Source: Actinacidiphila epipremni (GTDB taxonomy: Bacteria > Actinomycetota > Actinomycetes > Streptomycetales > Streptomycetaceae). Taken from it: a stretch of 64,000 nucleotides of DNA. Where the stretch lies: assembly GCF_012034175.1 (NCBI RefSeq), contig NZ_JAATEJ010000005.1, positions 1 through 64,000 of the forward strand. Reading direction: 5' to 3'. Of the stretch, positions 1-11,800 are shown piece after piece. Position numbers and translations under genes: made by a program. The notes below the pieces were generated by a model. The model did no database searches, had not been told where the DNA came from, and was given only the letters and a program-made list of their open reading frames with translations. Position 1 is the stretch's first letter; each line of letters starts with the position of its first letter.

Positions 1-59
1 TCCGGCCTGACCGGTGGGAGGCATGTGCGCCCACGTATCGATTCCCGGAGGTTTGTCCT

Positions 60-1340
<1,281 letters not shown>

Positions 1341-1346
<6 letters not shown>

Positions 1347-1796
1347 GCCCGCTGATGTGCGTCTGATGATCTCGTCGACGCAGAGGCGTTCGAGGTGCGT
1401 GGCCACCATCCACCGGTGGCCGAAGGGGTCTTCGAACATGCCGACCCGGTCGCCGTATGCCTCGTCGGCGAGGGCGCGCAGGGAGCGGGAGCCGGCGGCG
1501 AGGGCGCGGCGGAAGACCTCGTCGACGTCGGCGACGTGGACGCTGATGGCCACCGGCGTGCCGCCCACCGATCGCGGTCCGGGGACGCCGTGCTCGGGGA
1601 ACTCGTCGGCGAACATGACGACGGAGTCGCCGATCTGCAGCTCCGCGTGGCCGATCCGGCCGTCGGGCTCGCGCACCCGGATCCGCTCGGTGGCGTCGAA
1701 GACGGCGCGGTAGAAGTCGATCGCCGCGTCGGCTCCTGCCACGAAGAGGAAGGGCGACACCGTGGGGTAGCTGAGCACGCTGGTTTCTTCGGTCAT
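1341..1796 (-). CDS. VOC (glyoxalase/PhnB-like) protein
   Basis: Single-domain vicinal-oxygen-chelate protein of 151 residues. It opens with PTVSPFLFVAGADAAIDFY and closes with EDPFGHRWMVATH, typical of PhnB-like members, which include metal-dependent lyases and drug-sequestering proteins. ATG at 1796 is preferred over an upstream in-frame start because AGGAAG sits just before it. It starts 4 bases after the radical SAM stop in the same direction, so it is probably translated from the same transcript as the halogenase and radical SAM genes. It could tailor or bind the metallophore, but nothing in the sequence fixes a substrate. Confidence 0.8.
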
Positions 1797-1800
1797 CTTC

Positions 1801-3927
1801 CTACTTCCCTGGATGCGCCTGGACGGGCGTCGGGTCAGGAGTGCGCGACGGCGCGGGAACACCCGCGCCGACCGGTGCGGCGCCGGCGAGGACCACCTCG
1901 GCGTCGCGCAGCGTGGACACCATGCCCCGCCAGCACAGGACCACGTAGCGGCTGAACGAGTGGTGCGGATGGTGGCCTTCGAGGAGCTTCGCGGGCGCGC
2001 TCACCCACCCCGCCGCGTCGCCGCCGCGCGGAAGGGCCAGGTCGGGCGGGAGGTCGCCGGCTTCGCGCAGCGAGGCCAGGGTTGCGGCCGGGGCGGTGAA
2101 GGCGGCCCGCTCTCGCCGGCCCGTGATCATGGAGCGGAACACCGAGCCCGCGGCCAGGTCGAGGTCAAGGGCGGGCCGAAGGCTTTCCCGGTCGGGCCGG
2201 GCGCCCTCGGGAGTGCCGCCCAGCAGGAAGTCGACCGCCCCGTCGAGGAAGCGGGCGAGCCGGTCCGGGCGCTGCACCAGGCGGTGCAGGATCGCCTCGT
2301 AGTGGATCTCCTGGCGTCCGTACAGGTCGCCGTTCCCGACTTCGAGTCCCAGCTCGCCCTGCAGAAGGGGCCGGTCCAGGCGGGCGGGATCGGTCCAGGC
2401 GGCCCGGTAGTTGTGGGCGATCGCGCGGGTCACGCCGTCGGCGGCCCCGTCGAAGAGGTAGTCGCGCAGCCGGTCGCACAGGTCCACCAGACGCGCACCG
2501 GTTTGCGCCGCGAGGACCCGCAGGGTGCACCGGAGCAGGGACTTCTGGAAGACGTGCAGGCTGAGCCGGAATTCCAGCCCGCGCAGCCAGTCCTCCTCGG
2601 TCATGTCGGCGTGCGCCACGACCACGTCGCCGGTCAGTTCGGGGTCGCTGACGTCGAACGGGAGGTTGCGCACGACGATCTTCTGGTCCGCGCGGAAGCT
2701 CTCCTTGGTGTAGTCGGTGTTGTTGAGCAGCAGCAGCGGGAACATCACCGGCGCCCCGCCCGCGGCCAGCGTCTCCTCCACGCCGGCCAGGAAGCTGTCG
2801 TACGTCTCCCCGGGCATGCCCCAGATGAGGTCGGTGTACGTGGGGATCCCCAGCTTCCGGAACTCCGCCTGGAGCCGGCGGAAGTTGTCCAGCCGGATGT
2901 TGGAGCGCTGGGCGAGGTCGAGGACGGTGGGGCTGAAGGACTGCGTGGACAGGGTGACCGGCGCGAGCAGGCCGCCGTCGCGCAGCAGTGCGGCCGTCTC
3001 CAGGATCCGCTTGTTGCAGTTCTTGGCCCAGGTGACGAAGAAGTCCAGCTTCTTGCCGTACCGCTCGCAGATCGTGACCAGCATCCGGGCGATCTCCACG
3101 TCCCTGGGCAGGATGCCGAAGTTGGCGTCCGCCAGGGCGAGCATCATGGTCGGGCTCGCCAGCCGTACGGCCCGGTCGAGGTCGGCGGCGATGCGTTCCA
3201 TGGGGAACTGCCGGACCTTCGAGTTGGTCGCCCCTCCCCAGTAGCAGAAGGCGCAGCTGTACGGGCACCCGCGGTTCGTCTCGTACACCAGCAGGGTGGT
3301 CGCGGCCAGTTCGGCATCGGGGTAGACCGACAGCGGCGAGGGCACGGTGGACAGGTCGGTGATGCGGGCGGCCGGCCTGGTGGTGACGGGCCGGCGGTCG
3401 CCGCCGCGCCCCGACCAGTACGTGATGCCGTCGATCGACGCGAGGCCCTCCCCGTCGTGCAGGAGGGACCTCAGGAGGTCGACGAACCGCAGCTCGCCCT
3501 CGCCGTGGACCAGCACGTCCACCCAGGGGGCTTCGGCGAACAGCGCGTCCTGCTGGTAGCTGACGTCGTTGCCGCCGGCGACGACGCGGCAGCGCGGCCA
3601 GCGCTCCTTCACCCGGCGGGCGAGTTCCAGGGACTGGGCGCGGTTCCAGAAGTAGATGGTGAAGGCGACCACGAGGGGATCGTCCAGCGCCGACAGCAGT
3701 TCCTCGCAGGCCGGCTCGAACCAGCGGCCCCTGGCGAGCAGGGCGTGCCGCCGGAAGGCGCAGCGGGCCGCCACCTCGGGGTCGGCCTCGGCCGCGGCCT
3801 GCAGATAGCCCAGGGTCGGGCTGTACGTCGCTCCCGCGATCGAGGTCAGGTCGACGAGGTGCACCCCGCGGCGCCCGGGCGCGCTCGCGCGCGGTGCGCC
3901 CGGGGCGGGTGCGGCCGGCGCGCTCAT
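1801..3927 (-). CDS. B12-binding-domain radical SAM enzyme, candidate thiazoline C-methylase
   Basis: 708-residue class B-type radical SAM protein. Residues about 20-180 resemble a cobalamin-binding domain (VVAGGNDVSYQ, VDVLVHGEGE). Residues about 225-450 form the radical SAM barrel with the cluster motif CPYSCAFC (CxxxCxxC) followed by YWGG. A long C-terminal region of unclear fold follows. Such enzymes usually use methylcobalamin and SAM to methylate unactivated carbons. A related type B radical SAM methylase is known to C-methylate a thiazoline in watasemycin biosynthesis, so ring methylation of the metallophore is the favoured role (inference). The ATG overlaps the halogenase stop by 4 bases (ATGA), indicating translational coupling. 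Confidence 0.82.
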   Translation of the reverse strand: MSAPAAPAPGAPRASAPGRRGVHLVDLTSIAGATYSPTLGYLQAAAEADPEVAARCAFRRHALLARGRWFEPACEELLSALDDPLVVAFTIYFWNRAQSLELARRVKERWPRCRVVAGGNDVSYQQDALFAEAPWVDVLVHGEGELRFVDLLRSLLHDGEGLASIDGITYWSGRGGDRRPVTTRPAARITDLSTVPSPLSVYPDAELAATTLLVYETNRGCPYSCAFCYWGGATNSKVRQFPMERIAADLDRAVRLASPTMMLALADANFGILPRDVEIARMLVTICERYGKKLDFFVTWAKNCNKRILETAALLRDGGLLAPVTLSTQSFSPTVLDLAQRSNIRLDNFRRLQAEFRKLGIPTYTDLIWGMPGETYDSFLAGVEETLAAGGAPVMFPLLLLNNTDYTKESFRADQKIVVRNLPFDVSDPELTGDVVVAHADMTEEDWLRGLEFRLSLHVFQKSLLRCTLRVLAAQTGARLVDLCDRLRDYLFDGAADGVTRAIAHNYRAAWTDPARLDRPLLQGELGLEVGNGDLYGRQEIHYEAILHRLVQRPDRLARFLDGAVDFLLGGTPEGARPDRESLRPALDLDLAAGSVFRSMITGRRERAAFTAPAATLASLREAGDLPPDLALPRGGDAAGWVSAPAKLLEGHHPHHSFSRYVVLCWRGMVSTLRDAEVVLAGAAPVGAGVPAPSRTPDPTPVQAHPGK

Positions 3928-5405
3928 ACGGCCGGCTCGGCGGCGTCGGCCGCCGCGGAACGCGGTGCGGCGAGGGTCCCGGGCCGGTCGGCGGGCGCCT
4001 GCGCACGGCACAGGCCCAGCCGCGGGGAGGTGACCAGCCGCAGCCGGGAGGCGGTGTCGTAGAGGTCCTTGGGCGCGATGTCGACGAGGTCGAGGGCCGA
4101 TTCGTCCGGGCCGGCGGTGGCCGCGGTGCCGGCGTCGGCGGGCGCGGGAGCGGTCGCGCCGCGGTCGACGGCCCTGCCGTGCCGTGCGTCGTAGAGGTCG
4201 GAGATGCCGCCGACGATCTCGACGAAGGCGGCGTCGGGCCGGTCGGGGACCTCGGGCGCGGCGGTGAGCTGCTGGGCCAGCCAGAAGTAGCCGGCCTTGC
4301 CCTGGTACTGCTGGTACATCCGGCCGACCATGGCGAACAGGCGGGTGTAGGCGTTGCGGAAGAGGGACTCGTAGAAGGCCAGCGCCTCGCTCTCCTCCAC
4401 GGTCCCGTCGATGACCGCGACGAGGGAGGCGGCGGCGAGCAGGGCGCTGTACGACGCGAGGTGGACGCCGGTGGACAGCAGCGGGTCGAGGAAGCAGGCG
4501 GCGTCGCCGGCGACGAAGTAGCCGGGGCCGCAGAAGGACTGCGAGGAGTAGGAGTAGTCCTGCTCGACGCGGGCGGCGGCGACCTGCCGGTTGCCGTCGA
4601 GGAGGGTGCGGACGGTGTCCGATTCGGCGACGAGCTCGCCGAGCAGGTCGTCGAGGGATCCGCCGGACCGCCGCCGCTCCCGGAAGGCGGTCTCGTGCAT
4701 GACGCATCCGACGCTGCGGCGGCCGGCGCATACCGGGATCACCCAGTACCAGCCGTCGGGCGCGGAGATGATGTTGCTGCCGCCGGGCGGGGTGTCCGGG
4801 AGCAGGGTGTCGCCGTCCCAATACCCCCAGATCGCGACATTGCGGAAGACCTCGTGCCGGGTGCGGTTCCTGAAGGTCTGCGCCGTGAGCAGGCCCGCCC
4901 GGCCGGAGGCGTCCACGAGGTGGTCGAAGCGGGAGGTGCGGACGACGCCGGGCTCGTCGGCGGTCGTCCATTCGGCGGCGACGGGCCGGCCGCCGTCGAG
5001 GACGACGCGCTTGACGGTGGCGCCCTGGACGACCCGGGCGCCCCGGTCCGCGGCGTTGTCCAGCAGGACGTGGTCGAAGTCGCCCCGCTCGACCGACCAG
5101 GACCGTACCTCGGTTCCGAAGATCGCCGACCAGTCGGCGACCCAGTCCTGCTCGGCGCCCCAGCGGAAGAGGCCGCCGTGCTTGCGCAGGAAACCGGCCC
5201 GGTCCACCTTGTCCGCGGCGCCGGCGAGTTCGAGGACGGGCCGGCAGGAGGAGGCCAGGGCCTCCCCGACGTGGTAGCGGGGGAAGACCTCCTTCTCCAG
5301 CAGCAGCACGTCGACGCCCGACCCGGCGAGCAGGGCGGCGGTGAGCGAACCCGCGGGTCCGCCGCCGACCACGAGGACCGTCGGGTTGTCGGTCGGTTCG
5401 GCCAC
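3924..5405 (-). CDS. Flavin-dependent halogenase-like protein
   Basis: 493-residue FAD enzyme of the tryptophan/phenol halogenase family. The N-terminus has the dinucleotide-binding motif GGGPAGS, followed by YHVGEALASS, RKHGGLFRWG (conserved lysine region) and GWYWVIP, which matches the halogenase signature WxWxIP. FVAGDAACFLDPLLSTGVH is the second FAD motif. With a salicylate pathway next door, the likely substrate is the carrier-bound hydroxyaryl group, giving a chlorinated phenol (inference). Hydroxylation or another oxidation by a non-halogenating relative cannot be excluded. The GTG start is supported by GAGGAG five bases upstream. It is translationally coupled to the downstream radical SAM gene. 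Confidence 0.82.
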   Translation of the reverse strand: MAEPTDNPTVLVVGGGPAGSLTAALLAGSGVDVLLLEKEVFPRYHVGEALASSCRPVLELAGAADKVDRAGFLRKHGGLFRWGAEQDWVADWSAIFGTEVRSWSVERGDFDHVLLDNAADRGARVVQGATVKRVVLDGGRPVAAEWTTADEPGVVRTSRFDHLVDASGRAGLLTAQTFRNRTRHEVFRNVAIWGYWDGDTLLPDTPPGGSNIISAPDGWYWVIPVCAGRRSVGCVMHETAFRERRRSGGSLDDLLGELVAESDTVRTLLDGNRQVAAARVEQDYSYSSQSFCGPGYFVAGDAACFLDPLLSTGVHLASYSALLAAASLVAVIDGTVEESEALAFYESLFRNAYTRLFAMVGRMYQQYQGKAGYFWLAQQLTAAPEVPDRPDAAFVEIVGGISDLYDARHGRAVDRGATAPAPADAGTAATAGPDESALDLVDIAPKDLYDTASRLRLVTSPRLGLCRAQAPADRPGTLAAPRSAAADAAEPAV

Positions 5406-5527
5406 GTTGTTCTCCTCGTACGTTGCGTGGGGCTCCGGGCGAGGGGCCGGTCAGCGGCCCCGGCGCACGGAGGTCGTGCGATGGGTGGGTGCTCGTCAGG
5501 CGGGTCCGGCGGCCGGCGGTTCGGCCG

Positions 5528-6880
5528 TCACCGCGCGCGTCCCCGGGCCGGTACGAGATGGGCCGAGACGCTGCGCAGCTTCTCGCAGGTCTCCTCCAGC
5601 TCCCGGGCGGGTCGGGACTGGCCGACGATCCCGGCGCCCGCGCGCAGCCAGGCCCGGCCGGACTGCTCGAAGACGGTGCGCAGCACCAGGGCCGCGTCGA
5701 GGGAGCCGTCGCTGTCCACGGCGAGGACCGCGCCGCCGTACAGCCCGCGCGGGTCCTGCTCGTGCCGGTGGATCGCGGCCAGCGCCGCGGGTTTGGGCAC
5801 GCCCGAGACGGTGATCGCCGGGAAGGTCGCGGCGAGGGCGTCCCAGCAGGTCAGCCCGGGGGCGAGCCGGCCGCAGACCCGGGAGGCGAGGTGGTGCACG
5901 CTGCCGCGTTCCTTGACGACCATGTCCTCCTCCAGCCGGATGCCGGCCGGCTCGCACACGGCCGCGAGCTCCTCGGTCGCCGCGGTCACCGAGATGCGGT
6001 GCTCGTGGATCTCCTTGGGGTGGTGGAGCAGTTCGGCGCGCAGCCGTTCGTTCTCGGCCGGGTCGCCGGTGCGGGCCCGGGTGCCGGCGAGCGGCTGGGT
6101 CTGCACCCGGCCGTCCGCGCTGACCGAGACCACCACCTCCGGGCTGAAGCCGGCGGCCCGCAGGCCCCCGGTGTCGAGCAGGAAGGAGCGGGCGGGGGTG
6201 TTGTGGCGGCGGCCGAGGACGTAGGTCGCGACCAGGTCCACGGGGTGGGGCACCGGTACCGTGCGGCTGAGGACGACCTTGTCCATCACCCCGTCGGCGA
6301 TCTCGGCGACCGCGGCGGCGACGGCCTTGCGGTACAGCTCGCCGTCGAGGGAGAGGTCCGGCTCGGCCGCGGCCCGGGCCGGCTCGGCGTCGCCCGGCGG
6401 GCGGCCGACGTCGCCGGCCAGCCGGGCGAGCGCGTCGGGGTCCACGCTCCGTACGGCCGCCCGCCCGGCGGTGATCCGTACTTCGTGGCGCGGCACGACC
6501 AGGTGCAGCAGCGGCCGGTCCGCGTCGGCCCGGGGTGCCGGGCCGGCCCCTTGCGCCGCGAGCGCCTCGGCGAGTTCGAAGGCCGCCCAGCCGTAGGCGC
6601 GCCAGGCGTCGACGGGCAGGTCGTCCAGCAGGACGGACAGGACGTCCAGCGGCCGGTCCCGCCAGGCGACGCGGCGGCGGTCCGTACCGCAGGCGTAGTG
6701 CACATGGCGGCCGTCGACGGTGAGCTCGGCCAGAGCGCCGGCGCAGAAGGTCCAGGTGCCCTCCCGCTCGTGGACGACATGGGGCTCGCCGCGGTGTGCG
6801 GCGGCCAGCCTCGCCACGGTGAGCAGCGGGTCGTGCGGTGCGGCGGCCTCGGTCTGCCGGTAGCGGTGTCGTGGCGGCAT
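5528..6880 (-). CDS. Salicylate synthase (MbtI/Irp9 type)
   Basis: 450-residue chorismate-utilising enzyme that converts chorismate to salicylate through isochorismate. Family motifs visible are DKVVLSRTV (conserved catalytic lysine), [44 protein letters not shown] and [12 protein letters not shown] one-protein salicylate synthase fits because no separate isochorismate pyruvate lyase is seen. The start at 6880 (MPPRHRY) follows GGGAGAG; longer in-frame extensions lack family similarity. It lies 67 bases downstream of the aryl-AMP ligase, and the pair would make and activate the NRPS starter. Confidence 0.9.
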   Translation of the reverse strand: MPPRHRYRQTEAAAPHDPLLTVARLAAAHRGEPHVVHEREGTWTFCAGALAELTVDGRHVHYACGTDRRRVAWRDRPLDVLSVLLDDLPVDAWRAYGWAAFELAEALAAQGAGPAPRADADRPLLHLVVPRHEVRITAGRAAVRSVDPDALARLAGDVGRPPGDAEPARAAAEPDLSLDGELYRKAVAAAVAEIADGVMDKVVLSRTVPVPHPVDLVATYVLGRRHNTPARSFLLDTGGLRAAGFSPEVVVSVSADGRVQTQPLAGTRARTGDPAENERLRAELLHHPKEIHEHRISVTAATEELAAVCEPAGIRLEEDMVVKERGSVHHLASRVCGRLAPGLTCWDALAATFPAITVSGVPKPAALAAIHRHEQDPRGLYGGAVLAVDSDGSLDAALVLRTVFEQSGRAWLRAGAGIVGQSRPARELEETCEKLRSVSAHLVPARGRAR

Positions 6881-6947
6881 CGGTCTCTCCCTCGGGTGGT
6901 CGGCCCGGGTCGCTGGTGCGGATGAAGGGGTGGCGGGGGCCGGGCGG

Positions 6948-8627
6948 TCAGGCGGGGGCCGGGGCGGCGCCGGCGGGGATGCGGGCCGCGATCTCCGCGC
7001 CGAGCCGGCGCTTGTCGACCTTGCCCGCGCCTGTCCGCGGCAGCTCGTCGACGATCTCCAGCCGGTCGGGCACCTTGTACGCCGCCAGGCCCCGCTCCCG
7101 CAGGAATCCGGCCAGCTCGGCGAGGGTCGGAGGGCGGAGGTCGGGGGCGGAGTCGGGGCCGGCCCCGGGTACGACGCAGGCGCAGGTGCGTTCGCCGAGC
7201 AGCGGGTCCGGGATCCCGACGAGCGCGGCGTGCGCGACCCGGGGATGGGCGGCGAGGTGGTCCTCCACCTCGGCGGCCGGGATCTTCTCACCGCCGCGGT
7301 TGACGACGTCCTTGATCCGCCCCTCGACGACCAGATGCCCGGTCCGCGTGGCCCGGACCAGATCGCCGGTGCGGAACCAGCCGTCGGCGGTGAAGGCGCC
7401 GGCGTTCTGCTCGGGCGCCCCGTAGTAGCCGCGCACGGTGTACGGACCGCGGGTCAGCAGCTGGCCGACCGCCCCGAGGGGGAGGTCACGCTCCTCGTCG
7501 TCCACCACCCTGATCTCGTCGGCCGCGGACAGCGGGCGGCCCTGCGTGGAGAGCACGAGGTCGTCCGGGTCGTCGTCCCGGGTGAAGCACAGCAGGCCTT
7601 CCGCCATGCCGAACACCTGCTGGAGCCGGCAGCCCAGCTCGGGCCCGACGCGCGCGGCGTCGGCCCGGCTCAGCCGGGCGCCGCCCACCTGGAGTGTGCG
7701 CAGGCTCGACAGGTCGTGCCCGCTCCAGGCCGCCTCGGCCAGCCACAGCTTCAGCAGCGGCGGGGTCAGCGCGGTGGTCGTCACCCGCTCCCGCTCGATC
7801 AGCCGGAAGGCCCGGCCCGGATCGGCGTCGGCGGCCAGGACGACGGTGCCGCCGGTGGCCAGTGTGCCGAGCACCCCCGGGCAGCCGAGGGTGAAGTTGT
7901 GCGCCGCGGGGAGCGCCGCCAGGTACACGCTGTCCTGGCCGAGGCCGCACACCTCGGCGCTGGCGAGGACGTTGTAGGCGTAGTCGCCGTGGGTGCGCGG
8001 GATCAGCTTCGGGGTCCCGGTGGTGCCGCCGGACAGCAGCAGCAGCGCGAGGTCCGAGGGGGCCGCCGGCGCGGACGGCCGGTACGAACTGCCGCCCGCC
8101 CGCTGCGGGCCCGCGCCGGGCAGGGGCGCTCCGTCGAGGGTGCGGAAGAGGTCGTCGAGGTCGCGGTCGCCCGCCCGGTCCGTATCCGCCGTCAGAACAT
8201 GCCGCAGCGTGGGATGCGACGCCCGGACGGCGTCGGTGAGCGCGCCGCTGTCACTGCCGTACGGCTGCCGCGAAACGGCATATCCTACGGCGCCCGACAA
8301 CCGGAACAGGTGGTCGATCTCGCTCTTGCGGTGACCGGGAAGAGCGAGGACCGCAATCGCCCTCATACGCAGCAGCCCGACAATAAGAAGTATGAATTCC
8401 AGGCTGTTGGGAAGTTGAACGACGATCCGGTCCCCGGGGCCGAGGCCGAGCCGGTCGAGGCGGTCGGCCAATCGGTCGGCCGCCGTGTCCAGCTGCTGGT
8501 ACGTGATCCGCTGCCCGGGGCGACCGGGCTGCCCGGAGGCGATCAGAGCAGGTCGGAGCGGGTGCCGCCGCGCATGTCCACGCAGCGCGGCGTCGATTGA
8601 ATCCGTGCGGAATTCCATTGCGTTCAT
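6948..8627 (-). CDS. Salicyl-AMP ligase (EntE/DhbE/PchD family)
   Basis: 559-residue stand-alone adenylation enzyme that should activate salicylate and load the aryl carrier domain of the adjacent NRPS. AMP-binding motifs are [10 protein letters not shown] (A3), GMAEG (A5), GWFRTGD and [14 protein letters not shown], with a C-terminal [11 protein letters not shown] lysine motif. The acid-binding loop [11 protein letters not shown] (about residues 242-252) keeps the Asn that contacts the 2-hydroxyl. It has Cys where 2,3-dihydroxybenzoate enzymes such as DhbE have Ser240, a change typical of salicylate enzymes (PchD, YbtE, MbtA). The ATG at 8627 lies 6 bases after a TAGAAT hexamer and has no Shine-Dalgarno sequence, so the mRNA may be leaderless. 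Confidence 0.9.
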   Translation of the reverse strand: MNAMEFRTDSIDAALRGHARRHPLRPALIASGQPGRPGQRITYQQLDTAADRLADRLDRLGLGPGDRIVVQLPNSLEFILLIVGLLRMRAIAVLALPGHRKSEIDHLFRLSGAVGYAVSRQPYGSDSGALTDAVRASHPTLRHVLTADTDRAGDRDLDDLFRTLDGAPLPGAGPQRAGGSSYRPSAPAAPSDLALLLLSGGTTGTPKLIPRTHGDYAYNVLASAEVCGLGQDSVYLAALPAAHNFTLGCPGVLGTLATGGTVVLAADADPGRAFRLIERERVTTTALTPPLLKLWLAEAAWSGHDLSSLRTLQVGGARLSRADAARVGPELGCRLQQVFGMAEGLLCFTRDDDPDDLVLSTQGRPLSAADEIRVVDDEERDLPLGAVGQLLTRGPYTVRGYYGAPEQNAGAFTADGWFRTGDLVRATRTGHLVVEGRIKDVVNRGGEKIPAAEVEDHLAAHPRVAHAALVGIPDPLLGERTCACVVPGAGPDSAPDLRPPTLAELAGFLRERGLAAYKVPDRLEIVDELPRTGAGKVDKRRLGAEIAARIPAGAAPAPA

Positions 8628-8633
8628 CCGAAA

Positions 8634-8639
8634 ATTCTA
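8634..8639 (-). promoter_or_regulatory. Candidate -10 of a leaderless promoter for the salicyl-AMP ligase
   Basis: On the minus strand TAGAAT ends six bases before the ATG of the ligase, the spacing expected when transcription starts at the A of ATG. No purine-rich ribosome site is present. The 174-base divergent region 8628-8801 also serves the NRPS gene, and no clear Zur-like dyad was found in it. Confidence 0.4.
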
Positions 8640-8801
8640 TGGGTTACCGACGCGGTGCTGCACGTGCGGCAACCTTCCGCCCTCGAACTCGCGCCAGCCT
8701 AGCAGGCATTCGGCCTCCCGCAGTTTCCGGTGAATTTTGTCGCCGACGCATGACTGGTGTATGTCTTTCGGGATATCCAATCGAACAGCGATGGGTGAGG
8801 G

Positions 8802-11800
8802 ATGATTTCACCGGGCCAGGAATCCTCGGGAACCCGAGGGGCGCAGTCGTCGGCCGTCGGCGCGGAGGCGGTCAGGGACGCGGTGGCCGGGCTCCTCGGC
8901 CTCGCGCCGGGGGAACTGCCCGACGACGCGGACCTGACGGACTGCGGCATGGACTCGATCCGCCTGATGAGCCTGGCCGGGTGGTTGCGCCGGCACGGTG
9001 TCCCGGTCGACTTCCCCGTGCTGGCCGAACGCCCCACCCTGGCGGCCTGGACGGCGCTGGCCGCCGCAGCCGCGGTGCCGGCGCGACGCGCGCCCGCCGC
9101 CGCGGCCCCCGCCCCGGCCCCGGGAGAGCCCTTCGACCTCACTCCGGTCCAGCACGCGTACTGGATCGGCCGGCGCGACGACCAGCCGCTCGGCGGGGTC
9201 GGCTGCCACGCGTACGTCGAGCTCGACGGGACCGCGGTGGAACCGGACCGGCTGGAGGCGGCGGTCCGCGCCGTCCTCGCCCGGCACGGCATGCTGCGGG
9301 CCCGCTTCCTGCCGGACGGCCGGCAGCAGGTCCTCCCCCGCAGCCCCTGGCCCGGCCTGACGGTGTACGACCTGCGGGCCGCGGACCACCCGGAGGCCCG
9401 GCTGACGGCCGTCCGCGACAGGCTGTCGCACCGCAGGCTCCGGGTGGAGCGCGGCGAGGTGTTCGACGTCCGGCTCTCCCTGCTGCCCGGCAGGCGCACC
9501 CGCGTCCACCTCGACGTCGACCTGCTGGTCGCCGACGTCGCGAGCATCTCGATCGTGCTGGCCGACCTCGCCGCCGCGTACACCACCGGCGCGCTCCCGC
9601 CGCCCGGCCGGGAAGCAGGCGACACAAGCTTCGCGCGCTATCTCGCCGAGCGCGCCGGGCGCCGCGCCGACCGGCGTGCGGCCGACCGCCTGTACTGGCG
9701 CGAACGCCTCGCCGACCTGCCGGGCGGCCCGGCCCTCCCGCTCGCCGCCGACCCCGACCGGTCGGGCGTGCCGCGCTTCACCCGCCGGCAGCACTGGCTG
9801 GCCCCCGACGCCTGGCAGCGGTTCAGCCGCCGGGCGCGCGACGCCGGCGCCACCCCGGCGATGGCGCTGGGAGCCGCCTACGCCGAGGTCCTGGGGGCGT
9901 GGAGCGAGAGCCCGCGGTTCCTGCTGGGCCTGCCGCTCTTCGACCGCGACAGCGAATACCCCGAGTCCGACGGCCTGGTGGCCGACTTCACCGACCTGCT
10001 GCTGGTCACGGCCGACCTCTCGGCGGCGGCCCCCTTCCCGGACCGCGTCCGCGCCCTCCAGGCCGACTTCCGCAGCGCCGCCGCCCACCGCGCCTACTCC
10101 GGTGTGGAGGTGCTGCGGGACCTGGCCCGTACCGACCCGGACCGGCGGCGCCGCGCGCCGGTCGTCTTCGCCTGCACGCCGGGCGGCGCACTCGTGCCGG
10201 ACCAGGCCGTCCCGGTGCTCGGCGCCCCCGGCTGGACGGTCTCGCAGACGCCCCAGGTGTGGCTCGACCACCAGGTGTACGGGTCGGCAGGCGGGGTCGA
10301 CCTGTGCTGGGACTCGGTCGACGCGCTCTTCCCGCCGGGCGTGGTGGACGACATGTTCACGGCCTACCGGGAGTTGGTCGACCGCCTCTGCGCGGCCGGC
10401 ACCGACTGGGAGCAGCCCGTCCGGGCCGGCCTGCCCGCGCGGCAGCGAGCCGTCAGGGAGCGGGCCAACGCCACCGCGCGACCGCGCCTCCCCCGTACGC
10501 TGCACCAGCCCTTCTTCGCCCATGCCGAGCGGTTCCCCGAACGCCCCGCGCTGTTCACGGGCGGCGGCGCGGCCGTGACGTACGGGGAGCTGGCGCGGCG
10601 GGCGCTCGGTACGGCCGCGGCGCTCGACGGACACGGGATGCGGCCGGGCGAGCCCGTCGCCGTCACGGCGGTGCGGGGTGCCGACCAGATCGCCGCCGTC
10701 CTCGGCGTCCTCGCGGCGGGCGGCACGTACCTGCCGCTGGGCTCCGGGCAGCCCGCCGAGCGGCGCCGCCGGATCCTGCAACGGGCCGGTGTCCGCCTGG
10801 TGCTGGGCGACCGCGCGGAGCCGTCCGCGGCCGGCCCGGCGGTCCTGGCGACCGGCGCCCTGCGCGGGCACGAACCGCTGGCCGGCCCCGTACCGGTCGA
10901 TCCCGATGCGCCCGCGTATGTGATCTTCACCTCGGGGACGACCGGTGAGCCCAAGGGCGTCACCGTCTCCCACGCCGCCGCGGCGGGCACGGTCGACGAC
11001 GTCAACGAGCGGTTCGCGGTGGGCCCGGACGACCGGGTGCTCGCGGTGTCGGCCCTCGACTTCGACCTGTCGGTCTACGACGTCTTCGGGCTGCTGTCCG
11101 CGGGCGGCGCGCTGGTCCTGGTCGATGAGGACCGTACGCGCGATCCGCGGGCGTGGGCGGAGCTGATGGCCGGTCACCGGGTCACGGTGTGGAATTCGGT
11201 GCCGCTGCTGCTGGACATGCTGCTCACCGGGACGGCCGGCGGCGCCGGCGCGGACCCGGCGTTCGGCGCGCTGCGCCTGGCACTGCTGTCCGGCGACCGG
11301 ATCCCGCCCGACCTTCCGCCGCGCCTCACCCGCCGCGCCGCCGGCTGCCGCGTCATCGCCCTGGGCGGGGCGACGGAGGCCGCGATCTGGTCGAACCTCC
11401 ACGAGGTGACCGGGCCGCTGCCCGGCTGGACCTCCGTGCCGTACGGATTCCCGCTGGCCAACCAGCGCTTCCGGGTGGTCGGACCGGACGGCGCCGACCG
11501 TCCGGACTGGGTCGCCGGGGAACTGCTCATCGGCGGCGCCGGGCTGGCCCTCGGCTATATGGGGGACGCCGAGCTCACCGCCCGCCGTTTCCCCGTCCTC
11601 CAGGGCGAGCGCTGGTACCGGACCGGCGACCGCGGGCGCTACCGCCCGGACGGCGCGCTGGAATTCCTCGGCCGGCTGGACCAGCAGGTCAAGGTCCGGG
11701 GCGTACGGACCGAGCCGGGCGAGGTCGAGGCCGCGCTGGCCTGCCACCCGGCGGTCGGGCACTGCGTGGTGACCGTCGTGGACCGGGGCGGCGGCAAGAG

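Noticed and set aside
1801..4971. Possible 1056-residue longer form of the radical SAM protein
   Set aside because: The first 348 residues overlap the halogenase gene in another frame and are Arg/Pro-rich. The ATG at 3927 with a 4-base overlap gives the true start.
8628..8801. Zur or iron box in the divergent NRPS/ligase promoter region
   Set aside because: Only fragments such as GTTTCCGG and GAATTTTG were seen; no dyad close enough to the boxes near znuA, and no iron-box-like sequence.
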